Positions 1 to 9,768 of a stretch of DNA of 64,000 nucleotides are shown piece by piece. Position 1 is the stretch's first letter. Each line of letters opens with the position of its first letter. The notes under the pieces were generated by a model. It was not told where the DNA came from, searched no databases, and saw nothing but the letters and a program-made list of their open reading frames with translations. The position numbers were made by a program, and so were the translations under genes. The DNA is from Neoceratodus forsteri (taxonomy: Eukaryota; Chordata; Ceratodontiformes; Ceratodontidae). Where the stretch lies: positions 202,526,501 through 202,590,500 of the forward strand of contig CM057458.1 of the NCBI GenBank assembly GCA_016271365.2, read 5' to 3'.

Positions 1-1157
1 TGTTAGTGGTGACACCTTCCGCCCTCCCACCAAAGAATCACCCCCACCCCCATTATAACCATCCCTCGGAACAAACCAGAAATCACTAGAGCAAGTAAAC
101 TACACATTATTAAAGCTAAGCAGTGCACAGAGAAAACCCCCACCCAGAATACATCCATTATAAAGAAAGTGGTACCCCCACACCCCCTTCCCCACCTCCC
201 ATACTCATAACCCCCCTCCCTCCCCTGCCCCAAAAACTATTTACAAATAGTCCCCCCAACAAACTAAACCAAAAAATCAACCAGTTCTTCCATACAAGTG
301 GGACCCCTTCCCGAGGGTGCCTTGGTCTGTCCCAAATCCTCTTAAAAATAAAATCATGTCTAGGCCTAAAGAACCCACTGTAGTCCTTACTGGGCCTGCT
401 AGAAAAATGCCTGTGCCTCTTATCTTGGAGTGACCAAGGTGCCCTATTACCCCGAACACGGCCGCGTGACAGATTCCCGGAGCGACACTCCTACCCGCAA
501 CCCCCACCCTCCAACCCCCCCGTTAGCTAATTTGCAGATACGATGAACAATACTATTTAGATCAGCACAAAACACTATAGAGAACCTTAACAACGGCTAC
601 CCAACTAATTCCAGCATACTGCACTTGTAAGCCATCAGGATCCTGGTATAAGAAAGGGAGGAATAAATACCTGTATAACTTCAGACTCGAATTTAAAAGC
701 AGCCCAAAAATTAGGATCAGTGAAAAGGATCCAGGCGTCCCCAACCGGAAAACCTAGCGCAGGGGAAGTACAAGTCGGAAGGAGCACTGACGGACCAAAA
801 CGGTCAGTCCACAAAAGGGCCCCGCCGGAAACCTTTACCCTCACTCTAATACCCGGGTCATGAAGGAGACGGACGTATATGGCATCACTCAGATACTAGG
901 CCTCATAGACCTCGAGGCCTACCCAACCTCCTCGTACCTCCCACCAGGAACAACCTTAAATCCCCTCGAGAACCAGGTAAGCCAACACCCAGAGCCACCC
1001 AAAAGACATCCCATATGAAGAAGATACAATCCTAGTGTAACCAAACTTTCAAGCTTATAACAACTTAGACCGTAAACTTAAGGGATAGTCTCTAAATAGA
1101 GTCAGTCTCCTCTGAAGAGATTAGGAAGCCTCGTGGTGAGATCAGATAGAAGCTTGC
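1..1157 (-). other. L1 copy 1, region downstream of ORF1 (probable ORF1-ORF2 spacer)
   Basis: This stretch lies just downstream, on the minus strand, of the L1 ORF1 at 1158-1963. It shows no endonuclease start of the kind expected within about 60 bp of ORF1 in most L1s. It is C-rich on the plus strand, with several runs of 5-7 C between about 30 and 520. No open frame in it has a recognisable domain. The complete L1 at 35,814-43,141 has about 1.2 kb between ORF1 and ORF2, so I infer that this is the equivalent spacer and that ORF2 lies outside the window. An unrelated flanking sequence remains possible. Confidence 0.4.
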
Positions 1158-1963
1158 TTAGGATTTTAATAAGCATGCCAGAGTGCCGTCCAGGGAGACA
1201 AGTTTTGCTGGGTAATTCATTTTGAATTTTTTCTGCTGCAATTAGTCTCTAACGATTGGGTGGAATGCTGCTCTTTTTGTCGGATCTCATATGGGAGGTC
1301 CTGGGTGATTCTAAGTTTGGTGTGGTTCCACTGAATTGATTCGAGCTCCTTGACTTTAGTCAAAACGTGTTGCCTTTCAATATAACTAAGGAACCTGATG
1401 ATGATTGGTCTGGGGGGAGCTCCCGACGGAGGTTTGGGCCTTAGAGATCTATGTGCCCTCTCAATATGGTATTGTTGATTTATGGGAGAAGGGCCAATGA
1501 CTTTATTGAGAAACTGTTGGATAAATCTTGTGGTATCTCCGCCTTCTTCCAATTCGGGCAAACCCAATATGAGAATGTTGTTTCTCCTGCTTCTGCCCTC
1601 TAGATCTTCGGTCTTGGCCTGCAGTTTTTGAATTTGCTGCCTTAATTTGATAATTTCTGAATCTGTTTTATTTCTCCAGTGTTCTAGAGAGGATGTCCTT
1701 GCCTCCATGTCTCCCACCTTCCTTGATAGCTCAGTAAAATCACCTCTTATCGATCTGATCTCGCTCGAGATTTCCTGGAGCGTTTCCCTGAAAGGTACCA
1801 ATTCCTGGAGGAAACGATCTTCTGTTAACAGATTGCTTGATGCTCCAGGGGATGATTGTTTTGTTAGCTGCCCCAGGTTAGAATTTCTGGCCTTCTTGGA
1901 TGCTTTATCTGGCGATGCTGGTGGGGTATGCTTCGCCCCAGCTGCCTTCATCTCCGAGTCCAT
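1158..1963 (-). pseudogene. L1 ORF1 (RNA-binding chaperone), frameshifted at the C-terminus
   Basis: L1 ORF1 proteins trimerise through a coiled coil and coat the element RNA in the cytoplasm. The long frame starts upstream at 2002, but the natural Met is probably the one at 1961-1963 (MDSEMKAAG). Counted from 2002, residues 62-135 are a heptad-rich coiled coil. They are followed by the RRM start RRNNILILGLPE (139-150) and the ERAHR motif (181-185). The main frame ends at 1217 in a spurious tail. A shifted frame from about 1226 to 1158 carries the true C-terminal-domain end, with YPAKLVSLDGTLA. One frameshift therefore breaks the protein. Family assignment is secure; the subfamily is not. Confidence 0.85.
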
Positions 1964-2147
1964 CACTACAAGCTGCCTAAAAAACCTCGCAGTTAGCCAC
2001 ACAAATCAGCTCGGGGGTATCTGGAACGTTCAATAATACCTTTAGATTACGAAGTGACTGAAGAAATTTTTATATTCCAGCAAATATAAATAATTTATTA
2101 GGGTGGAGGGTGGGAGCACAGCAGAAAGCTGCTACCAGTCACTCTGC
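1964..2147 (-). promoter_or_regulatory. L1 copy 1 5' leader, abutting L1 copy 2
   Basis: This is the short leader upstream of the ORF1 at 1158-1963. Around 2147 the sequence changes abruptly from this leader to the RT of a second L1, just past its YADD motif at 2153-2164. I therefore place the 5' end of copy 1 near 2147. No target duplication can be checked because the other end lies outside the window. An internal Pol II promoter is expected here from what is known of L1, but no motif was identified. Confidence 0.45.
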
Positions 2148-4205
2148 ATCACGTCATCTGCATATAAACTTAATTTATTTAGTGCATTTTTAATGCTAAT
2201 ACCATATATATTTGGGTGATTTCTGATTCTTTTAGCTAAAACTTCTATAACCACACTAAATATTAATGGTGATAGTGGACACCCTTGATGAGTGCTCCTT
2301 TGCAATTCTATAGGTCGTGATAAATTTTGATATGTTTTAACTATTGCTGTTGGTGTATTATAAATAAATTGCAACCATCCATTGAGCTGTGCACCAAATC
2401 CCATCTCCCTAAATATTTTAAGTATAAAAGGCCAATCTAGATGGCCAAATGCCTCTTCTGCAGCAATGGCTAATAATATTGCATCCTCAATTTCATTTAG
2501 AGCTCTTAAATTTAATGTATGTCTTATACTTTCATTCAAGGATCTTCCTTTTATAAATTGATTCTGGTCTTTATTTGTTATTACTGGTAATATGGATTCA
2601 ATTCTTTTTTATTTGATTTTGGTAAAAATTTTATAATCTACATTAAGTAGGGAGATTGGGCGATATGATGCACAGCTTAATGGATCCTTATTGGTTTTGA
2701 GGAAAACATGTATCACTGCTTCTTGAAATGAGTTGGGGAATTCTTTAGTTGTTTTAAATGAGTTTAATACATTTTTCATTATCAGTGCAAGTGTATGTTT
2801 ATATTGTTCGTAAAATTCAATCACTATACTGTTGGGCCCCGGTGATTTATTTTCTGGAAGTTCGTCTATTGCTTGTTCTATTTCTTGTATGGTAATATCA
2901 GATTCTAATTTTTCTTGATGTTCTAAAAATATGTTTTTTTATTTCAGTTTGTTTAGATAATTATGTAATTCAATTTCTTTAATTTGTGCTGTTTCAGTTT
3001 TATATCGATTTGTGTAATAAGTTTCAAAGCAGGCATTAATTTCTATGGGGGTTTCAGTTATATTTCCATCAGATTTTTTAATGGCTAGTATATTATTTCT
3101 TTGCTGATCTTTTCTGGTTTGCCATGCTAATAGTTTTAATGGTTTGTCTGATAGATATACATAGTTGGATCATGTTTGTATAATTTGTTTTTCTATGATG
3201 TCTGTTTGTATTGTATTGTAGTGTTCCTTTTTTGCCATAAGTTTATTAAATGTTTGTGTATCTAGAGATCTGCTATGATTATTTTGAATTGCATTTTTTT
3301 TCTAATTGTTTTAGTATTGGATATTGTTTTTATATCTCAGTTGTTCTAAATATACCATATAACCTAGAAGTCAGATTTTAAAAGATTCCCATATTGTGTT
3401 GATAGGTGTATGCTGTGCAGTATTATGTATAGAAAATGTTTCAATTTCTTGTGACTTATTTTTTATCTAAGAGATTTCAAAAATGGGTTGATACCTTTTC
3501 CATATCTTTTTTTTTTTATTTCTTCTATTGAAATTCTCAATTTTAAAATACATGTGGAGTGATCAGAAATCATTATACCTTGGTATTGAATGTCAAGTAT
3601 AATATGTTTTAAAGTCACAGATATTAAGAAAAAATCAATTCTTGAATATGATGCCTGAGTGAGAGAATAATAAGAAAAAACATTTTATTAGGATATTGCA
3701 ATATCCAGGGATCAATAAGATTGATTGTTTATATAATTATTTATCTTGCATGCTTAATTATGCATTTGATCCATTTTTGATGTTTTGTCTTGAGAGTAAA
3801 ATACTAAATTAAAATCGTCGCCTATTATATATGGGGCAAATACATTGATAAAGTAAGGAAACATTGTGTAAAAAAATGGGATTATTCATATTTGGGGCAT
3901 AAATCATAGCAATAGTTGCTTTAAAGTTAAAAGTGTTTATTTCTGATATGGCACATCTCCCCTGCATGTCTGTCTCAATTTTATTTATTTTTGGATAAGG
4001 CATTTGTTTATTAAAGTTAATGGCTACTCCATGAGAATTATTTGTATAATCAGATGTTAAACCCTGTCCCCAATGGTTGCTGAACCATGTTGATTCTTTA
4101 TTAAAGAAATTAGTTTTCAGGATTAATCTAATGTTAATTTTCCTCTTTTGCATTAATTTAGTAGTTTTAAGCATTTTAGTTCTTTTCTTTAGGCCTCTTA
4201 TAGTC
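2148..4205 (-). pseudogene. L1 copy 2 ORF2: endonuclease and reverse transcriptase, decayed
   Basis: ORF2 nicks target DNA and reverse-transcribes the L1 RNA at the nick. The endonuclease end is visible at 4205-3809, with the Y-A-P-N segment (IYAPN) and HWGQG. The linker at about 3060-2940 reads INACFETYYTNRYKTET, typical of the L1 finger region. RT block 0/1 is at 2824-2609 (SYRPISLLNVDYKI). RT motif A at about 2480-2450 reads LLAIAAEEAF, where the family has D in LLxLDAEKAF, so the catalytic Asp is lost. Motif B is present (HQGCPLSPLIF) and motif C is intact (YADD, 2153-2164). There are many stops and frame changes. It is not functional. Confidence 0.82.
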
Positions 4206-4664
4206 TAAGACATTATATTCAGTTGGTTAACCATTTAAATCCATGCAATTACGTACATTACTGTTTTTCTCCCTTAAACTATTGCCTGGACCCCTTTTAT
4301 TGACAAATTCTTTATTTTTTTCTTTTTATAGTGCTTAATGGCATCATTTTGAGAGAGCTAACTTAACTTTAACTTACAAATAAATATTCCCTCACCCACA
4401 TATATCCCTACCTAGAGCCAACATGACTCCTTGCCTCCCCCCAGTTGCATTAATGATAAAACATGTCATTGCTGGACAATGATAGCCAGACCATGGCTTG
4501 CTCCTTAAGTTATATGCTTTTTGTCATAGCTCATGGTGCTAAGGGGTTGCATTTCAAAACTTTTTTCTTTCTTCATCCCCTTCAATTCAGCAATCACTCC
4601 AAGTACCATTTAAATTAGTTTCGTATGACTGTGTACTTCTTTGTTCTTGTCTGGCTGCATTTGC

Positions 4665-5970
4665 CTAGTCACCATATTCTTCTTCAAATGCTTTATTAGC
4701 TTCATCTGGCTCGTCAAAAGTATGAAGCTTGGATTTTACCACAAACCTCAACTTTGCTGGATAAAGCACAGAAAATCTTATGCATTTTTGATACAGTTTA
4801 GCCTTCACTTGGTTGAATAATTTACATTTAATGCTAGTTTTCATTGATTTATTAGGGTGTATGTTAAATTTAATGTTCTCATATGTGAGGCCATTTTCAT
4901 TTCTGGCTTTATGTGGAATAGCTTCCTTATCTAGGAATCTATGAGGTTTAATGAACACAGTTCAGGGGGAAGTATTATTTGCAAATTGGTTTCCAGCTCC
5001 ATGAGCCCTATTGAGGTGTATTTTTTCCTCTGGATACTTTTTGCTCATAGCAAGCATGATAATTTTTTCCAAGCCTTAAAGAGGATCCCACATTCCTTCC
5101 ATGCCTTCAGACAATATACCAATGCATGAGTTCCCTCTTCTAGCTCTATCTTCTTGCTCTGAAACTTTTTCTTGTAGCTGCTGTATGTGTTTTTCTAACT
5201 GCAGCAGTTTTTGTGTCATAGGATTTGTAATATCTTCTAGTTTGGATATTCTGTTCTCTGCTTCATTAGTTCTTAAAAATAACTGTGTCATTTAAAATGT
5301 TATATCATTCACCGAGGTTGTGATATTTTTAATTTAACTTTTTATTTCTCCTGATGTTTAAAGTACCTCATTCTTGAAGCTCAGCATAGCTCTGAGCATT
5401 TCCCTTTTAAATGTGTCCATTTCCATGTCTGAAGGGGAACTTTCAGTATCTTTTCCATTTGGGTATGTTTCTTGTGTTTTATTAGTTACCCCTTCTTCCC
5501 AGTACATTTACTGCATTTTTTCTTTGTCCCTTTCATTTTTATTTTCTGCACTGTCTTCAATATATATTTGTCTCTGCAAATTTGGATTTTCTTGTTCTGC
5601 AGCTCCCTCCACTGTGTCTGAGACCCCTCTTCCACCTTCTGTCATTTTTTCCATACTCTTTTTTTTTTGTTTCAAATTCTCATTTCTTTCATTTTGTATC
5701 CCACAAGAGTGTGGCAAAGTTTTAAAAAAAACTGGAAATGTTACCTGCACTGGCTCTCCTTTCCCCTTCCTTACCAGTTGGAGTTATGGGTAAAGGAGAT
5801 ACTGGCAGCTCCAGCAAGGTTCTGAGGTCCAGTAAGCTCGGAGAGTGTCCTGGAGGTCTCTGCATACTTGGGGAGGTGCTCACCATTGCTTTGTTGCTTT
5901 GGGTGTTCTGTTTTGTAGCGAAATGTGTTTGAGAAAATTTGCAGACTCTGCAAATGTCCTTTGACATGTC
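4665..5970 (-). pseudogene. L1 copy 2 ORF1, broken into several frames
   Basis: Three pieces follow one another on the minus strand. At about 5970-5500 there is a polar N-terminal region rich in Ser, Pro, Lys and Glu. At 5291-5076 there is a coiled coil (ENRISKLEDI, then LQLEKHIQQLQEKV) running into the start of an RRM-like region (EDRARRGNSCIGIL). At 4958-4665 there is the C-terminal domain with VLYPAKLRFV and the closing FDEPDEANKAF. This is the standard L1 ORF1 domain order. Frames change between pieces and stops occur. The region 4206-4664, between this and ORF2, is A+T-rich and has no recognisable domain. Confidence 0.75.
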
Positions 5971-6369
5971 ACCTTCTTAAAAAGGAAAAAAAACACCTGA
6001 CCCGCTAAATTGCTACCACATTTACTGCCCTCAAATTTTAAATATTGCAGGGAGCTTTTAATTTGCATGAAAAGGCTTATTACTTTAGTAAAAAGCAGCC
6101 CAAGTTGTTCATCTTCATCTTGGTTTAACAGGAGTACACCACACTGGTCTGTTCAGTGTTGTCTCCACCTGGCCATCCTGGAAAATACGTCACAGGATGT
6201 GATGCTCCCCACAGGTGCCTGCTTCCTCTAATTGATTACAATCCATGCAGATCTTTGTATAAAAAGTCACAAGACATGTACAGAGAAACCAAATAACCTA
6301 TACAGAAATATGTGTGAGCTGTGTATATGCAGAATGCACGCCACATGCTTAATTGTACAATATTTGCAT

Positions 6370-6622
6370 GTGGTTCGCATACACAAAGTGAACCTAAGTG
6401 AACCAATTCTAAAAAGTAAATCAGGTTTGTATGCAGCAGATAAACTGGTGCAAACATCTTCTAAAAATCACATCTGGTTTGTGTGCTGCATGCTTGACAT
6501 GAGTGCAGCAGTTAAGCTGGTGTGAACATCATTTTAAAACCACATTAGGTTCACATGCTACACACTTGCAATGTATGCAGCAACTAAGCTGGTACAAATC
6601 TCATCTAAAAAACACATCTGTT
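6370..6622 (+). repeat. Minisatellite, about 71-bp unit, roughly three copies
   Basis: Direct repeats each start with a core like CAGCAGTTAAGCTGGTG. They run through an 'ACATC..CTAAAA..CACATCTGGTT' block and a GCTGCATGCTT-like segment. Starts are near 6434, 6505 and 6577, with a diverged partial copy before 6434. The copies differ by many substitutions, so the array is old. No coding frame is preserved across units. Confidence 0.7.
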
Positions 6623-8700
6623 TCTATTTCTCATACCACTGTTAGCATTTAGAGCCATTAAAATATAATTTTCATTGATTTCCCATTAACATTAGTCATT
6701 AACTCATTAATTCTGATCCTTTTGCGAGTTGTTTAATGGCTTTTAATTTTTGTCATTGAATTTCCATTAATTTGTAAAGTATTGTTTGCTTAATGCATTA
6801 AATGCCTAGGATATAGTCAGCCAACATCCTCCATTCCAGATGTGTGAAGAGGAGCCTCTGTGTTATGAAGCCTGAGCTTTTTGTTTTGGGCCATGCAAAT
6901 CCCCTTATGCATATTTAGTGCTATAAAAGTGTTTCTCCCTAACTGATTCTGCTCACTTACTTTTCCTTTGTCATTCTGTATGGAATATATACACTATGGT
7001 CATGCTAAGCGCTCTTTATGCTGAGTTGGGTTTGGAAGAATGCACCATACCTCACATTTTGTCACTGAAATGAGGGTCATGGATACTCAAAATGAGGTAC
7101 ACTGAGAGACACTAACCCTCATGATGATCAGGAGACATCCTGAAACATGGAGCTACAGTACCTCAGAACACAGTGGAAACTGTTGTACTTGTACTGATAC
7201 CTGAGAATGAATTTCTACCATAAAGCAGAGGTGCCATGTAAGAAGGGCGGGGGGGCAGTACCCCCCCCCACATTTGTGCCTAGGTTATTCTTATGGTGTG
7301 GCAATAATGGCATTAAATTTGGATTTAATCTTTTGCACAATAAGTGCCCCCTGGCTTGTGTGCACTCACGCTGCAGGTGCACGCTTGACTTGACTATGTC
7401 TGTATTGCGTTCTCCACTCTCTCTACCTATTAGCAGCAGCACCATCACACATGTTGTGGAGGAGCTCCAGCCAAGCAAGAACACATGAGTCACATGAGTG
7501 CTACACTGTCTTTCCCACCACAGAGTAGACAGGCTGCACACTACAGCTTGGAGGAGTCGGCAAGCACTGAACTCTCAATAGCAGTGTTGTGGTGGCATAT
7601 TTTTGTTGGTCTACTCTTAGTGTGTCTCCATCTCACCTGGTGGCCGAATGGACGGGGGTGATCTTGAAGCTAACTCAAGACTAGGCTACCTACTTACTCT
7701 ACTAGGCTCACCTTGCAAAAAAAAACAGCACAGGTCCCCTCGGCAGCAAGTTAGGCCTAGCAGCAGTGGTGACAATGGTGTGGGTGACCGTCATAGTCTT
7801 TGATCAGTGCAGTGCAGCAGCAGCCATAACAGCCAAGCAAGAAGCAAGCAACGCAGGTTGGGTGTGATTGGTTATTGAGGTGACTTGGTTGCGGACCTTG
7901 TTGAGAACCTTGGATTGTCAGTTGTAGCATCCAGCTTCTGGTAGAAGAATGGAGGAGGACCAGACTGAAAACTGGGTTGGTGGCACAGTGAGCTAGGCTG
8001 CAGGTTCTGGTCAGTTGGTGAGGTAAGTAAAAGTAAATAGTGTTTTTAAAGGGGAACTGGGGAAGGAGGAAGGACTGAAATACTGATGTGTTTTTCACTT
8101 TTCTGCACCTTTGGGTGGCTTCATGACCCATATGGGATGGATATTGAATGGAATGGAGTTGGGCCGGGAAATCGGGACAACATTTTATTTTTTGGGAGGG
8201 GATTCAGAACATCAGCCAGGAAAAAAATTGGTTAATAACTAGCTGTGTTTAAGTCCAAATCTGATGCACTGCTCCAGGGTATAGACAGATGAATCTTACA
8301 CATTTTAATTTTTCCTGATTTGCATATCACTTTTCAGTAACAACAAATGAGTTTTACCTTTTAGAGACATTCCAGATATTCTAGAGCTTGTCACCTAGGG
8401 TCTAACTAGCTGTTGGCTCCCATATGCTGAAATCTGAAATGGTTCCCATGCCATAAAGTCTAAACTTACAGGACATCCTGTGTGTGAGCATCATGTTTCC
8501 CATGAGGGATGGATGAGAAGCAGAGCAATTTTGAGGGGTATAATGAGGGCTGTCCCTTGCATTCAGGGACAGTTGAGCAATATGGTATTTAAAAACTATT
8601 GAAGCCACACTATGGTCAAGCTTATGCCCCCCTCCCCAGGGAAGCTGACCTCCACATCACCCCACTTGGGCATATTATGACATAGGACAAGGGAGACTAC
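6623..8700. other. Unclassified intergenic DNA
   Basis: No domain, TIR or tRNA-like head was recognised. The longest frames (for example 7757-8131 minus and 7215-7541 minus) are low-complexity or Cys/His-rich by chance and show no family signature. A G run followed by a C run near 7245-7270 is a local oddity only. Confidence 0.5.
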
Positions 8701-8918
8701 AGGGGCATGCACTATTGAAATGAATGGGGGTATTTTTTTTATTACTATTTTATACATTATTGATGGAGAGTTAGAGATTAATAAAGGCCATTGCTCAACT
8801 AACAAGAGCCTTGTTAGTAGAACAGTGGCCTTCATTATTCTCCAACTCACCATCATAATGTATAAAATAGTAATAAAAAAGAACTCCATTCATTTTCTGG
8901 GGGTACGACTATGCCCCA
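8701..8918. repeat. Palindromic MITE-like element
   Basis: The left arm (8701-8793) and right arm (8823-8918) are imperfect reverse complements over roughly 90 bp. The left arm carries a T run, then ATTACTATTTTATACATTA and a GAGTTAGAG segment. The right arm mirrors it as CCAACTC, TAATGTATAAAATAGTAAT and the matching A run. The ends pair as GGGGCATGC against ATGCCCC. The short centre is itself symmetric (AACAAGAGCCTTGTT). It has no coding capacity. It is best read as a fold-back MITE; the superfamily is not determined. Confidence 0.75.
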
Positions 8919-9395
8919 ACACTTTGACCCATAGACATCATCTCTTAAAGACTTCTGTCTTTGGCTCCCTAGTACTCAGGTAAGAGACTCTCAACTTATA
9001 TCTATACTTGGTGGGTTGTCTGTAGCAGCATGCCACATCTGTTGCAGTGTGTATGCATGGGGAAGGGACTGGTCATGTGGGTGGGTGTCGAATTATTGCT
9101 ACTTTTGTGTTTGCCCCTTAAAGTCTGTTTGCTGGAAACATTCAAAACTACGGAGAGACAATAGTAGGAGTACAGGCCAGAAAGAAGTAATTAAGTAGTT
9201 TTGTGGGTAAGTGTGTGTATTGGGGGTGAGAAGAACCACATGTGTTTCCATTGGTATGTATGCTACAGTTCAGTTGTACAGCTGAGGGAGTAAAAGAAAG
9301 CTGAAAAGTATAACAGTGGCTACAAGCATGCTGCTTGCGTGCAGATGTACTGTATGCAGGTTTGTATTGAAGTACAAGCAAGCCACATGTGTGTA
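8919..9395. other. Unclassified DNA between the palindrome and SINE 1
   Basis: No coding domain was seen. The part from about 9320 shares the TGCATGC/CAAGCATGC-rich character of the short repeat at 9565-9738, so SINE 1 may have inserted into an older simple tandem array. Confidence 0.35.
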
Positions 9396-9540
9396 GGCAG
9401 TATAGTTTAGTGGTTAAAGACACTGAACTTCAAACCAGGATACTTGGAGACCTGAAGACCTGGGTTTGAATCTCATCAAACCCCACTTGTACAGTATATG
9501 GTGTGATCCTGAGCAAGTCACTTAACTTTTATGTGTGCAC
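9396..9540 (+). mobile_element. tRNA-headed SINE, copy 1
   Basis: The head resembles a tRNA with internal Pol III promoter boxes. The A box is TAGTTTAGTGG near 9402 and the B box is GGTTTGAATCTC near 9463. The body ends with GAGCAAGTCACTTAACT, a segment also conserved in MIR/L2-type SINE tails. Two longer copies with the same head and tail lie at 12,432 and 30,711. This copy lacks their 3' portion. Confidence 0.8.
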
Positions 9541-9564
9541 TTTTCAGTGACCACTTGCTTTTTG

Positions 9565-9738
9565 CACTCGTACCACATGCATGCAGTCTGTTTCAATTTA
9601 ACATAAAAAGCATGCCTTCCATGCTTGCTTGCTGCACACATGCCACCTGCATGCAATCGGTTCCAATTTAATGTCTAAATCATGCTTGTAGCATGCATAT
9701 CACATGAGTAGTTTTATTTGTGCAGCATGAAAACATTT
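9565..9738 (+). repeat. Two-copy direct repeat rich in GCATGC
   Basis: Two units of about 80 bp share a CCACATGCATGCAGTC-like start, a TTTCAATTTAA core and a CATGCTTG end. The first begins near 9565 and the second near 9645. They are moderately diverged. They may be part of an older array interrupted by the SINE. Confidence 0.5.
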
Positions 9739-9768
9739 CATATAATTATTTCTGTAAGGGAAAGCAGC

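Larger units (their letters stand above)
2148..6235 (-). mobile_element. L1 copy 2 (LINE-1 clade), old, 3' part missing from window
   Basis: Reading leftward from about 6235 there is a leader, ORF1 pieces (about 5970-4665), the endonuclease (4205-3809), the linker and the RT up to the YADD box at 2153-2164. There the sequence stops against L1 copy 1. The element is A+T-rich and full of stops, so it is older than the copy at 35,814. Its right boundary near 6235 is inferred from where the leader-like sequence ends. The missing RT thumb, C-terminus and 3' UTR should lie left of the window if copy 1 inserted into it. Confidence 0.75.

Noticed and set aside
1..1157. Mitochondrial-like or host coding segment
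   Set aside because: C-rich text suggested it at first, but no mitochondrial protein frame or tRNA cluster could be read and the context is an L1.
9396..9470. Functional tRNA gene
   Set aside because: The A and B boxes are present, but the acceptor stem does not pair and the body continues into a SINE tail shared with two other copies.
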